Below, piece by piece: positions 1 through 5,877 of a DNA stretch of 7,227 bases (positions are counted from its first letter, which is position 1; each line of letters starts with the position of its first letter). The translations under genes and the position numbers were made by a program. Source of the DNA: Schleiferiaceae bacterium (lineage in GTDB: Bacteria; Bacteroidota; Bacteroidia; Flavobacteriales; Schleiferiaceae); the NCBI GenBank assembly GCA_022424815.1, contig JAKMGS010000090.1, positions 1-7,227 on the forward strand, read 5' to 3'. A model generated the notes under the pieces. It ran no database searches. It saw nothing but the letters and a program-made list of their open reading frames with translations, and was not told the DNA's origin.

Positions 1-101
1 TCCGTGCAGTGCGTGCACTACCTACCATGATCCCGGCCACCTATGATGGGAAGCCGGTCCGAATCCAGTATACCATTCCGATCAATGCCAACTTAAAATA
101 A
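1..101 (+). CDS. TonB-family energy transducer, C-terminal end (5' truncated by window)
   Basis: Reading from base 3 gives 32 residues before TAA at 99-101. The tail carries an LPxMxPA segment, then GKPVR, then YTIPIN close to the stop. This pattern (PA...GKPVRxxYTxPINxxL) is typical of the last beta-strands of the TonB C-terminal domain in Bacteroidota energy transducers. In the family, that domain contacts the TonB box of outer-membrane receptors and passes on proton-motive energy from ExbB/ExbD across the periplasm. The N-terminal anchor and proline-rich linker lie outside the window, so domain architecture cannot be judged. A peptidase or other protein fused to a TonB C-terminal domain would look the same here. 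The next gene starts 55 bases downstream on the same strand. Confidence 0.7.
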   Translation, partial: RAVRALPTMIPATYDGKPVRIQYTIPINANLK

Positions 102-156
102 TTGGCCCCGGCCTACCTACGCTTCGAATCGAATGTTCTAAATTCACGAACTCAAG

Positions 157-588
157 ATGGACGAAGCACAACGCAAGCAAAGAAAGTACGACGAAGCCTA
201 CCTGCGCATGGCAGAAGAGTGGGCCCAACTTAGTCATTGCACCCGCAAGAAAGTGGGCGCGTTGATTGTCAAGGGTCGCATGATTATCTCTGACGGATTT
301 AATGGTACACCTACGGGGTTTGAAAATCCGTGTGAAGACGAGGAAAATTACACTAAGTGGTACGTCCTTCACGCCGAGGCCAATGCAATATTAAAGGTGG
401 CATCGAGCACGGCATCAGCGGAAGGAGCTACACTGTATCTAACCTTAAGCCCTTGCAAGGAGTGTAGTAAATTGGTTCATCAATCGGGTATAAAGCGCTT
501 AGTATACCGTAATAAATACAAGGACGATAGCGGCCTTCGCTTTTTAGAAAAAGCAGGAGTGGGCATAGAACAATTGGACCCTCAGTGA
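157..588 (+). CDS. dCMP deaminase family protein (cytidine/deoxycytidylate deaminase fold)
   Basis: A 143-residue zinc deaminase. The HAEAN motif puts zinc ligand His72 and the proton-shuttling Glu74 at residues 72-76, and PCKEC supplies Cys100 and Cys103. The GFNGTPTGF stretch at residues 48-56, followed by a C-E pair at 59-60, matches the nucleotide-phosphate-binding region of dCMP deaminases and separates this protein from free-nucleoside cytidine deaminases and tRNA adenosine deaminases. By family it converts dCMP to dUMP in the cytoplasm, feeding thymidylate synthase. Length is normal for the bacterial family. The ATG at 157 gives a full N-terminal helix before the core; no clear Shine-Dalgarno site precedes it, as is usual in Bacteroidota. 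Its TGA stop overlaps the GTG start of the protease gene, so the two are probably co-transcribed and translationally coupled. Substrate (dCMP versus a related nucleotide) is inferred from motifs only. Confidence 0.9.
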   Translation: MDEAQRKQRKYDEAYLRMAEEWAQLSHCTRKKVGALIVKGRMIISDGFNGTPTGFENPCEDEENYTKWYVLHAEANAILKVASSTASAEGATLYLTLSPCKECSKLVHQSGIKRLVYRNKYKDDSGLRFLEKAGVGIEQLDPQ

Positions 589-2075
589 AACCCCAGCGAA
601 TAGTACTTTGGATTACAGCCTTCTTTTTGGTTGGCATTTTTGTTGGTTTGAGCTTTCGGGAATCGATTTCCGGGAGCAAAGGATCATCAATGGACCAATT
701 CTTCCAATACCTCCAAGATGAATATGTAGACACTCTGGATATTGCCAAACTGCAACAGCAAGCAATGGATTACATTTTGTCCGGGCTCGATCCACACAGT
801 ATGCTTATTCCAGTCGAGGACGAACAGCACATAGCTGAGAGAATGCAAGGCTCATTCTCTGGTGTAGGTGTTGAATTCACGATATACCAGGATACTTTGG
901 TATTTGTTTATATCATGGAGGGTGGACCGGCTGAATCCTATGGCCTGAAAGCGGGCGATAGAATATATGCGATAGACGGTGATACTATTGTAGGAGCTGA
1001 GTTGACCAATGAGTTCGTTACTCAGAAGATAAAAGGCCCTGTAAATACCTATGTCACGTTTGATATAATAAGAGATGGACTGTCTCTAGTAGCTGCAGTA
1101 CAGCGCGACTTTATTCCTTTGAATAGTGTGAGTGGTGCTCAGATGTATGGGTCGATGGGCTATGTAAAAGTGGACCGATTTGCCGAATCTACAACCGAGG
1201 AATTACAAAAGGCGCTGGCTAAACTTGATGATCAAGGTATGCGTGGGTTGATTCTAGATTTACGAGATAACCCTGGCGGCTACTTGCATGAGGCGGTTGA
1301 AATTGCAGATTTGTTTTTGGACGGTAACAAAACCATCGTAAGTACAAAGTATAAAGACGGTCGCACAATTGTCGCCGAGTCTAAGCGAGGTGATAAATAC
1401 GAGGACTTACCTCTACATATTATTTTGAACGATCAAAGTGCTTCGGCTTCCGAGGTACTGTCAGGAGCTCTTCAGGATCATGATCGTGCTACTATTTATG
1501 GTACTACATCGTTTGGCAAAGGATTAGTACAAGAAGATAAACAGTTGCCAGATGGATCTACAATTAGACTTACGGTAGCGTACTACTACACCCCATCAGG
1601 CAGATCTATTCAAAAACCATATCAAGGAGCAGATTTACCTGGCGAAATGGAAGGGTTAGTCTTTCAAAGTGATAGTGGTAAAATTTTATCATCCGTTGGG
1701 GGCATTGAGCCGGATATAGAGTTGAGTAACGATACAGTAGGCAGTTATTATTGGGGTTTTTCCTTTGGAACGATTGACGATTTTGCTTTCCAATGGGTAG
1801 ATGCTCGACGTCAGAAAATAGGAACATGGGAGTATGAAGATTTTTTCAATATGAAAGTTGTAGATGATGAATTAATCTCCGAATTCTTGAAGTACGGCGG
1901 ATATGGTTTATATATCGAGGACCTGCCAATGGATCAATTGACCGAACTAAGATTGATGATGAAAGCTGCGATTGCAAAAAACATCTGGGGATTTGATGCT
2001 TATGTCTCAATGCTTTTGAATGAAGACCCTGTGTTGAAAGAAGTCATCAAGTTGTCTTCCGGTACGCTACAATAA
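585..2075 (+). CDS. S41 family carboxyl-terminal processing peptidase (CtpA/Tsp-like)
   Basis: A 496-residue envelope protease. Residues 7-23 form a hydrophobic signal anchor, so the catalytic part should lie in the periplasm. A PDZ domain follows at about 90-170 (GVGVEF entry at 93-98, GLKAGDRI at 120-127). The S41 core covers about 185-380. It has LDLRDNPGGYL at 224-234, the SASASE motif at 285-290 with nucleophile Ser287 by alignment to CtpB, and SFGKGLVQ with general-base Lys312 and supporting Gln316. The Ser-to-Lys (25) and Lys-to-Gln (4) spacings match the family. About 110 residues beyond the core form a C-terminal extension with no motif I recognise; such tails are common in Bacteroidota members. 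The start is GTG, overlapping the deaminase stop by four bases; the next Met (residue 36) would remove the membrane anchor, so GTG is preferred. Family role: trimming or degrading envelope proteins from the C terminus. A strong terminator begins at the stop codon. Confidence 0.93.
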   Translation: MKPQRIVLWITAFFLVGIFVGLSFRESISGSKGSSMDQFFQYLQDEYVDTLDIAKLQQQAMDYILSGLDPHSMLIPVEDEQHIAERMQGSFSGVGVEFTIYQDTLVFVYIMEGGPAESYGLKAGDRIYAIDGDTIVGAELTNEFVTQKIKGPVNTYVTFDIIRDGLSLVAAVQRDFIPLNSVSGAQMYGSMGYVKVDRFAESTTEELQKALAKLDDQGMRGLILDLRDNPGGYLHEAVEIADLFLDGNKTIVSTKYKDGRTIVAESKRGDKYEDLPLHIILNDQSASASEVLSGALQDHDRATIYGTTSFGKGLVQEDKQLPDGSTIRLTVAYYYTPSGRSIQKPYQGADLPGEMEGLVFQSDSGKILSSVGGIEPDIELSNDTVGSYYWGFSFGTIDDFAFQWVDARRQKIGTWEYEDFFNMKVVDDELISEFLKYGGYGLYIEDLPMDQLTELRLMMKAAIAKNIWGFDAYVSMLLNEDPVLKEVIKLSSGTLQ

Positions 2076-2105
2076 AAAAACCCAAGGCATAACCTTGGGT
2101 TTTTT
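2075..2105. terminator. Bidirectional intrinsic terminator
   Basis: A perfect 13-bp stem pairs AAAAAACCCAAGG (2075-2087) with CCTTGGGTTTTTT (2093-2105) around a 5-base loop. The A run on the left arm and T run on the right arm give a U-tract on both strands. It directly follows the protease stop and also lies downstream of the minus-strand lipoprotein gene ending at 2149, so it most likely serves both convergent genes. Confidence 0.9.
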
Positions 2106-2118
2106 ATTTAGAATTTTT

Positions 2119-2160
2119 GAGGCTCTAAAGGGCCTCATGTAGGGGAGATTAGATATCTCC
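2119..2160. other. Two small hairpins at the 3' end of the repeat lipoprotein gene
   Basis: GAGGCTC (2119-2125) pairs with GGGCCTC (2130-2136) around TAAA, with one G-T wobble. GGAGAT (2144-2149) pairs with ATCTCC (2155-2160) around five bases, spanning the stop codon of the lipoprotein gene. Neither has a U-tract in the minus direction. They may help stabilise or end that transcript ahead of the terminator at 2075-2105, or may be chance. Confidence 0.3.
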
Positions 2161-2424
2161 TTCAATAGCATCAGCTTCGCCTTCTGCACCTGCATCAGCT
2201 TCGCCTTCTGCACCTGCATCAGCTTCGCCTTCTGCACCTGCATCAGCTTCACCTTCAGCTGCTGGAGCCTCTACTTCAGTAGTTTCAGCATCAGCTTCAT
2301 CACCCATTGCCTCTACTTCAGTAGTTTCAGCATCAGTTGCTGCATCAGCTTCTTCAGCTGGTGCATTACAAGCAGTCAAAGCTACTGCTACGAGAGCGGC
2401 TGCAAATAATTGTACTTTTTTCAT
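2149..2424 (-). CDS. Small acidic repeat lipoprotein, function unknown
   Basis: 91 residues. The N terminus is a clear lipoprotein signal: MKK, a hydrophobic stretch at 4-15, and lipobox LTAC at 16-19 with Cys19 as the predicted lipidated residue. The mature part (19-91) has 27 Asp/Glu, no Lys, Arg or His and no aromatic residue; it is almost entirely Ala, Glu, Asp, Gly, Thr and Val. It contains two copies of a 14-residue unit starting ETTEVEA (34-47 and 48 onward), then three GAEGEADA octapeptides after a related AEGEADA segment. No known domain is recognisable; the polypeptide should be disordered and surface- or periplasm-exposed. Its first 25 residues are nearly the same as those of the lipoprotein encoded at 2626-2928. 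A Bacteroidota-type promoter sits just upstream at 2452-2482. The lipoprotein call is firm; the function is unknown. Confidence 0.82.
   Translation of the reverse strand: MKKVQLFAAALVAVALTACNAPAEEADAATDAETTEVEAMGDEADAETTEVEAPAAEGEADAGAEGEADAGAEGEADAGAEGEADAIEGDI
2168..2263. repeat. 24-bp tandem repeat inside the lipoprotein gene (4 units)
   Basis: Units at 2168-2191, 2192-2215 and 2216-2239 are identical; the fourth at 2240-2263 matches at 20 of 24 positions. On the minus strand each unit encodes eight residues (GAEGEADA), so copy changes keep the frame. Perfect identity at synonymous positions points to recent duplication by slippage rather than protein-level convergence. Confidence 0.95.
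2267..2336. repeat. 28-bp direct repeat, 42-bp period, inside the lipoprotein gene
   Basis: An identical 28-base segment starting GCCTCTACTTCAG occurs at 2267-2294 and 2309-2336. The 42-base period equals 14 codons and produces the doubled ETTEVEA segment. It is a second, separate duplication in the same small gene. Confidence 0.93.
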
Positions 2425-2451
2425 AACGCGTTTGTTGAAATTAATAACGCC

Positions 2452-2482
2452 GAAAAATAATTGAAAATCAAAACTCTACAAA
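2452..2482 (-). promoter_or_regulatory. Predicted sigma-A-type promoter of the repeat lipoprotein gene
   Basis: On the minus strand, TTTG (2479-2482) is followed by exactly 19 bases and then TATTTTTC (2452-2459). This matches the Bacteroidota consensus TTTG-N19-TAnnTTTG except for the last base. Transcription would start near 2445, giving a leader of about 20 bases before the ATG at 2424. The downstream TTATTAAT sequence is shared with the upstream region of the second lipoprotein gene. Confidence 0.55.
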
Positions 2483-2561
2483 TTTTTTGCCAAATTCTTT
2501 TGTAGCGCTGTGCTCTCATTGGCAAGGCAAGAAATCTAAGTAACGTCTGAGATACAATTAC

Positions 2562-2592
2562 AAAAAAAAGCCCTGTCCAAAAACAGGGCTTT
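2562..2592 (-). terminator. Intrinsic terminator of the second acidic lipoprotein gene
   Basis: A 10-bp perfect stem pairs AAAGCCCTGT (2567-2576) with ACAGGGCTTT (2583-2592) around a 6-base loop. In the minus direction the stem runs into eight T residues (2562-2569). It lies 34 bases after the stop of the gene at 2626-2928, so the two lipoprotein genes are separate transcription units. Confidence 0.9.
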
Positions 2593-2625
2593 GCAACATA
2601 CACCTAAATGGTGTTGAATCACATT

Positions 2626-2928
2626 TTACAGATTATCTAACGCATTAGTTAAATCTTCCATTGCATCTAATGCATCTTTAGCACCTTCCATTGCCTCTAC
2701 AGCATCTTCCACATCTGCATCTTCCATTAGGTCTTGAACGGCATTCATTGCGTCTTCAACATTTTCATCGTTTAAGACCTCTTCGAGGTCTTCAAGGTCG
2801 CTTGACATATCTTCCATATCGTCTACAATCTCAAGGAGATCATCAGCGGCACTTTCTTCTGCAGGTGCATTACATGCAGTAAGGGCTGCTGCAATTGCGA
2901 CGGCGGCAAATAATTGTAATTTTTTCAT
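2626..2928 (-). CDS. Small acidic helical lipoprotein, function unknown
   Basis: 100 residues. It starts with a lipoprotein signal (MKK, hydrophobic 4-15, lipobox LTAC at 16-19, predicted lipidated Cys19) nearly identical to that of the lipoprotein encoded at 2149-2424. The mature part is different: 31 Asp/Glu among 82 residues, a single basic residue (Lys84), and Leu, Met, Val and Ala spaced every three to four positions, which predicts long amphipathic helices rather than disorder. An imperfect 16-residue repeat is visible: VEDAMNAVQDLMEDAD from residue 57 and VEDAVEAMEGAKDALD from residue 73. No tandem DNA repeat underlies it, so it is the older or more diverged copy. No named family is recognised. 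A shared promoter/leader module lies upstream and a strong terminator downstream. Binding of cations or of a basic partner is possible from charge alone but unproven. Confidence 0.85.
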   Translation of the reverse strand: MKKLQLFAAVAIAAALTACNAPAEESAADDLLEIVDDMEDMSSDLEDLEEVLNDENVEDAMNAVQDLMEDADVEDAVEAMEGAKDALDAMEDLTNALDNL

Positions 2929-2960
2929 AATAAGGTTTATTCATAATATTAATAACAGCA

Positions 2961-2991
2961 GAAAGTTAAGCTAAATTCGAAAAATATACAT
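2961..2991 (-). promoter_or_regulatory. Probable promoter of the helical lipoprotein gene
   Basis: TAACTTTC (2961-2968, minus strand) sits in the same place relative to the shared TTATTAAT leader sequence (2948-2955) as the -7 element of the first lipoprotein gene. The expected -33 position (2988-2991) reads ATGT, a poor match, so the element is supported mainly by comparison with the paralog. No terminator is visible between glyS and this gene, so read-through from glyS is also possible. Confidence 0.35.
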
Positions 2992-3000
2992 GTTCTGCAT

Positions 3001-4536
3001 TCAAAGTTTTATTAATGCATGGCTCAATCCGACTTTTTCATTGACCATAGCCGGTAATTCACTCACTGAAATTCGAATTTGCTCCATGGTATCACGGAAT
3101 CGTACGGTGACTGTATGATCCTCCAAGCTTTGGTGATCAACAGTCACACATAATGGAGTTCCTGTGGCATCCTGACGACGGTAACGCTTTCCAATCGCGT
3201 CTTTTTCGTCGTATTGTACCATGTGGTCGAACTTCAATAAATTAACAATTTCTCTAGCTTTTTGTGGCAGACCGTCTTTCTTCAATAGCGGTAGAACGGC
3301 AACTTTATAGGGTGCCAAGAATGCTGGAAGGTTCAACACCGTACGAGAAGATCCATCTTCAAGAGTTTCCTCTTGAAGACTTGTGGTCAATACAGCTAAG
3401 AACATGCGGTCCAATCCAATAGAAGTTTCTACTACATATGGTACATAGTTTTCGCCAAGTTCAGGATCGAAGTACTGTAATTTCTTACCACTGAATTTCT
3501 CGTGCTGGCTCAAATCAAAATCTGTACGGCTGTGAATGCCCTCTAATTCTTTGAATCCAAATGGGAATTCAAATTCGATATCGGCAGCAGCATTGGCATA
3601 ATGGGCCAATTTTTCGTGGTTATGGAATCTGTATTTCCTAAGATCGAAACCTAAGCTCTTGTGCCAATTCAATCGGCGCTCTTTCCAAGTTTCGTACCAC
3701 TTCATTTCAGTGCCAGGGCGTACAAAGAATTGCATTTCCATCTGCTCAAACTCACGCATGCGGAAAATGAACTGACGTGCCACGATCTCATTTCTAAAGG
3801 CCTTACCTATTTGTGCAATACCAAATGGGATTTTCATGCGGCCGGTCTTCTGAACGTTGAGGTAGTTCAAGAAAATTCCTTGGGCCGTTTCCGGGCGCAA
3901 GTACAGTGTAGTCGAATCCTCGGCAACAGAACCTAGCTGTGTGCCGAACATAAGGTTGAACTGACGTACATCGGTCCAATTCATCGATCCACTTACTGGA
4001 CACTTAATTTCTTCGTCTTCGATCAACTGCTTCACATCTGCAAGATCTTCCGCCTCCATCGCTTTCACGAATCTGTCCATGATGGCAGTGATCTTGTTTT
4101 GGTAGCCCATTACGCGTGGGTTGGTGCTCAAGTACTGCTCCTTATCGAAGCTCTCGCCAAATCGCTTTTCAGCTTTTTTAACCTCTTTGTCTATTTTCTG
4201 ACGAATCTTCTCGACGTGGTCTTCGATCAACACATCCGCACGGTAACGCTTCTTACTGTCTTTATTATCGATCAGCGGATCGTTGAAAGCATCGACGTGA
4301 CCAGAGGCCTTCCAAGTTGTTGGGTGCATGAAAATCGCCGAATCAATACCGACAATATTTTCGTGCATTTGCACCATTGCACCCCACCAATAGGCCTTGA
4401 TGTTGTTCTTTAATAAGGCGCCGTTCTGTCCATAATCATATACAGCACTCAATCCATCATAGATTTCACTGCTTTGGAAGATGTAGCCGTATTCTTTGGC
4501 GTGGGAGATGACGTTTTTAAATTGGTCGTCTGACAT
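3001..4536 (-). CDS. glyS: Glycine--tRNA ligase (homodimeric, class II)
   Basis: A 511-residue enzyme that charges tRNA-Gly with glycine using ATP in the cytoplasm. It is the single-chain eukaryote/archaea-like type, not the alpha2-beta2 GlyQ/GlyS type of many Proteobacteria. Class II hallmarks are visible. Motif 1 region: GLSAVYDYGQNG at 28-39. Substrate loop: RPETAQGIF at 214-222. Motif 2: FRNE at 247-250 through REFEQMEMQFF at 261-271. Motif 3: GLDRMFLAVL at 374-383. The anticodon-binding domain occupies about 405-505. The N-terminal ISHAKEYGYIFQSSEIYDG and the HPTTWKASGHVDAFNDP stretch are characteristic of Bacteroidota enzymes and support the ATG at 4536. Only 11 bases separate it from the stop of the marC-like gene upstream, so the two are probably co-transcribed. 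Essential housekeeping gene; nothing appears damaged. Confidence 0.97.
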   Translation of the reverse strand: MSDDQFKNVISHAKEYGYIFQSSEIYDGLSAVYDYGQNGALLKNNIKAYWWGAMVQMHENIVGIDSAIFMHPTTWKASGHVDAFNDPLIDNKDSKKRYRADVLIEDHVEKIRQKIDKEVKKAEKRFGESFDKEQYLSTNPRVMGYQNKITAIMDRFVKAMEAEDLADVKQLIEDEEIKCPVSGSMNWTDVRQFNLMFGTQLGSVAEDSTTLYLRPETAQGIFLNYLNVQKTGRMKIPFGIAQIGKAFRNEIVARQFIFRMREFEQMEMQFFVRPGTEMKWYETWKERRLNWHKSLGFDLRKYRFHNHEKLAHYANAAADIEFEFPFGFKELEGIHSRTDFDLSQHEKFSGKKLQYFDPELGENYVPYVVETSIGLDRMFLAVLTTSLQEETLEDGSSRTVLNLPAFLAPYKVAVLPLLKKDGLPQKAREIVNLLKFDHMVQYDEKDAIGKRYRRQDATGTPLCVTVDHQSLEDHTVTVRFRDTMEQIRISVSELPAMVNEKVGLSHALIKL

Positions 4537-4547
4537 TACACTAGACT

Positions 4548-5129
4548 TTATTGTGGGTTAAGTAGAGGTATTAGGTTGGTGAAGAACAACTTCACGGCAA
4601 TGGCGAGCAAGATAACACCGAAAACCTTGCGTAAAATACTTAGGCCGCCTGCACCAAGAATGCGCTCTAATCGTTCCGTATTTTTTAAAACAGCATAGAC
4701 CACAACCATGTTGGCCACAATGGCAATGAGAATATTGATCGTGGCAAACTCAGCGCGAATCGATACTAAAGAGGTCATGGTTCCTGCCCCAGCGATGAGT
4801 GGGAATGCAATGGGTACAATACTGGCAGTATCGGGTGTATCCTCCTTATATAGGGTAATGCCCAGTATCATTTCTAAAGCTAAGAAGAAAATCACTAAGC
4901 TACCTGCAATGGCAAAGCTTTGCACATTGACTCCGAGCAGATTCAAAATGCTCTCGCCTACAAAAAGAAAGACGATCATTATGGCACCGGCAACTATGGT
5001 TGCTTTTTCACTTTGTACATGGCCGACTTTTTTACGCAAACTGACGATAATGGGGATACTCCCAAGGATATCAATGACTGCGAATAAGATTAAAAAGGCA
5101 CTGAGTGCCTCATTATAGTTAAAACCCAT
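4548..5129 (-). CDS. MarC family (UPF0056) integral membrane protein
   Basis: 193 residues with six predicted membrane helices at about 8-30, 44-65, 69-90, 106-125, 130-148 and 167-188. The FAVIDILGSIPI segment in helix 1 and FPLIAGAGTMTS at 109-120 in helix 4 are the two conserved half-repeats of the MarC family. Length is normal. The family lies in the inner membrane; it was once linked to multiple antibiotic resistance, but that role was not confirmed and the substrate remains unknown, so no transport function is assigned here. It lies directly upstream of glyS with an 11-base gap, which I read as an operon of convenience. A TAnnTTTG element at 5149-5156 precedes it. Confidence 0.92.
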   Translation of the reverse strand: MGFNYNEALSAFLILFAVIDILGSIPIIVSLRKKVGHVQSEKATIVAGAIMIVFLFVGESILNLLGVNVQSFAIAGSLVIFFLALEMILGITLYKEDTPDTASIVPIAFPLIAGAGTMTSLVSIRAEFATINILIAIVANMVVVYAVLKNTERLERILGAGGLSILRKVFGVILLAIAVKLFFTNLIPLLNPQ

Positions 5130-5148
5130 AGCTGTTTAAATAGTAGTG

Positions 5149-5156
5149 CAAAATTA
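5149..5156 (-). promoter_or_regulatory. Predicted -7 element for marC-glyS
   Basis: The minus strand reads TAATTTTG, a full match to the Bacteroidota TAnnTTTG element, 19 bases upstream of the marC start. No TTG is found at the usual -33 distance, so the promoter is less certain than the element itself. It faces away from the DUF3109 promoter in the same 75-bp divergent region. Confidence 0.45.
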
Positions 5157-5166
5157 GGGTCTTTGG

Positions 5167-5200
5167 TTGAGCTGCGCACTTAAAACCGATATTAGCTTTG
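5167..5200 (+). promoter_or_regulatory. Predicted promoter of the DUF3109 gene (leaderless)
   Basis: TTG (5167-5169), 23 bases, then TAGCTTTG (5193-5200), a full match to TAnnTTTG. Only four bases separate the element from the ATG at 5205, so the predicted transcription start falls on or next to the start codon. Spacing is at the long end of the reported 17-23 range. Confidence 0.5.
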
Positions 5201-5204
5201 CATT

Positions 5205-5774
5205 ATGATAGAATTGGACGGAAAACTGCTCTCGGCAGATATTTTTAAAAAGGAATTTGTCTGTAACCTGGGCGCTTGCAAAGGTGCTTGCTGTGTAGAA
5301 GGGAATGCCGGCGCTCCGTTAGACGTGGAAGAAGCAAAGTTGTTGGATCAATTATATCCTCAGTTTGAAAGCTATCTTACAGATGCTGGTCGCGCAGCGG
5401 TTCAGATCCAAGGCAAGAGTGTTCAAGGTATAGGGGAGTTGGAAACGCCTCTTATCAATGGAAAAGAATGTGCCTACACGGTCTTTGAGAAAGATGGAAC
5501 AGCTTCCTGTGGAATCGAAAAGGCCTATATAGATGGTAAGATTGCTTGGAAAAAGCCCATTAGCTGTCATTTGTATCCAATCAGAGTAGCGAAATACACG
5601 GATTTTGAAGCATTGAATTACGACCGTTGGAGTATTTGTAGTACGGCATGTTCTTTAGGCGAAGAATTAAAAGTGCCCGTGTACCAGTTCTTGAAAGAGC
5701 CCTTGATTCGAAAATACGGGTCCCATTTCTACAGTGAATTAGAAAATGTGGCGAGAGATTTGGCCGCAGAATAA
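5205..5774 (+). CDS. DUF3109 family cysteine-cluster protein
   Basis: 189 residues, predicted cytoplasmic, with no signal peptide or membrane helix. Nine cysteines are arranged in a conserved-looking pattern: Cys20, Cys25, Cys29 and Cys30 near the N terminus (FVCNLGACKGACC), then Cys89 (GKECAY), Cys102 (SCGIEKAY), Cys121 (KKPISCHLYPIR), Cys145 and Cys149. The motifs CKGACCVEG, GKECAY and KKPISCHLYPIR are typical of the DUF3109 family, common in Bacteroidota and related in style to YkgJ-type zinc or iron-sulfur cluster proteins. The number and spacing of cysteines favour metal or Fe-S binding; no biochemical role is established that I know of. The start at 5205 gives the usual family N terminus (MIxxDxxLxS), which matters because the promoter lies almost on top of it. 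It is transcribed divergently from marC and followed by the nrdB upstream region. No clear terminator follows. Confidence 0.88.
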   Translation: MIELDGKLLSADIFKKEFVCNLGACKGACCVEGNAGAPLDVEEAKLLDQLYPQFESYLTDAGRAAVQIQGKSVQGIGELETPLINGKECAYTVFEKDGTASCGIEKAYIDGKIAWKKPISCHLYPIRVAKYTDFEALNYDRWSICSTACSLGEELKVPVYQFLKEPLIRKYGSHFYSELENVARDLAAE

Positions 5775-5840
5775 GGTCAAAATATTTTGTTTCAAGCGAC
5801 ACATTTAGAGCATCCTACGGTAGGGTTGCTAAGTCTCAAT

Positions 5841-5872
5841 TTTGGTACAAACAATCGTTGTTAATAACTGTG
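5841..5872 (+). promoter_or_regulatory. Possible promoter for a long nrdB leader or a small RNA
   Basis: TTTG (5841-5844), 20 bases, then TAACTGTG (5865-5872), one mismatch to TAnnTTTG. Transcription would begin near 5878 and leave about 175 bases before the nrdB ATG. No better match to the consensus was found closer to nrdB. Confidence 0.38.
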
Positions 5873-5877
5873 GGAAA

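Noticed and set aside
2067..2252. Minus-strand 61-residue reading frame with repeated MQVQKAKL units
   Set aside because: It is the alternate frame of the 24-bp repeats in the lipoprotein gene and runs through the terminator; the other frame has a signal peptide, lipobox and promoter.
2487..2525. Inverted repeat TTGCCAA / TTGGCAA between the lipoprotein genes
   Set aside because: Seven bases separated by 25 is expected by chance at this length; it lies upstream of the predicted promoter with no further support.
2691..2882. Plus-strand 63-residue frame rich in His, Leu and Arg
   Set aside because: It is antisense to the acidic helical lipoprotein; its composition is the complement of Asp/Glu-rich codons and no promoter precedes it.
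4708..5118. Plus-strand 136-residue frame opposite marC
   Set aside because: Shadow of the membrane-protein gene; marC family motifs are intact on the minus strand and the antisense product resembles no family.
4548..5129. Calling marC an antibiotic-resistance transporter
   Set aside because: The family name comes from an early link to the mar locus that later work did not support; the sequence shows only membrane helices and family motifs.
5778..5789. Perfect 12-bp palindrome CAAAATATTTTG after the DUF3109 stop
   Set aside because: It is AT-only in the middle with no loop or U-tract, so it is not a convincing terminator, and such palindromes are common in AT-rich intergenic DNA.
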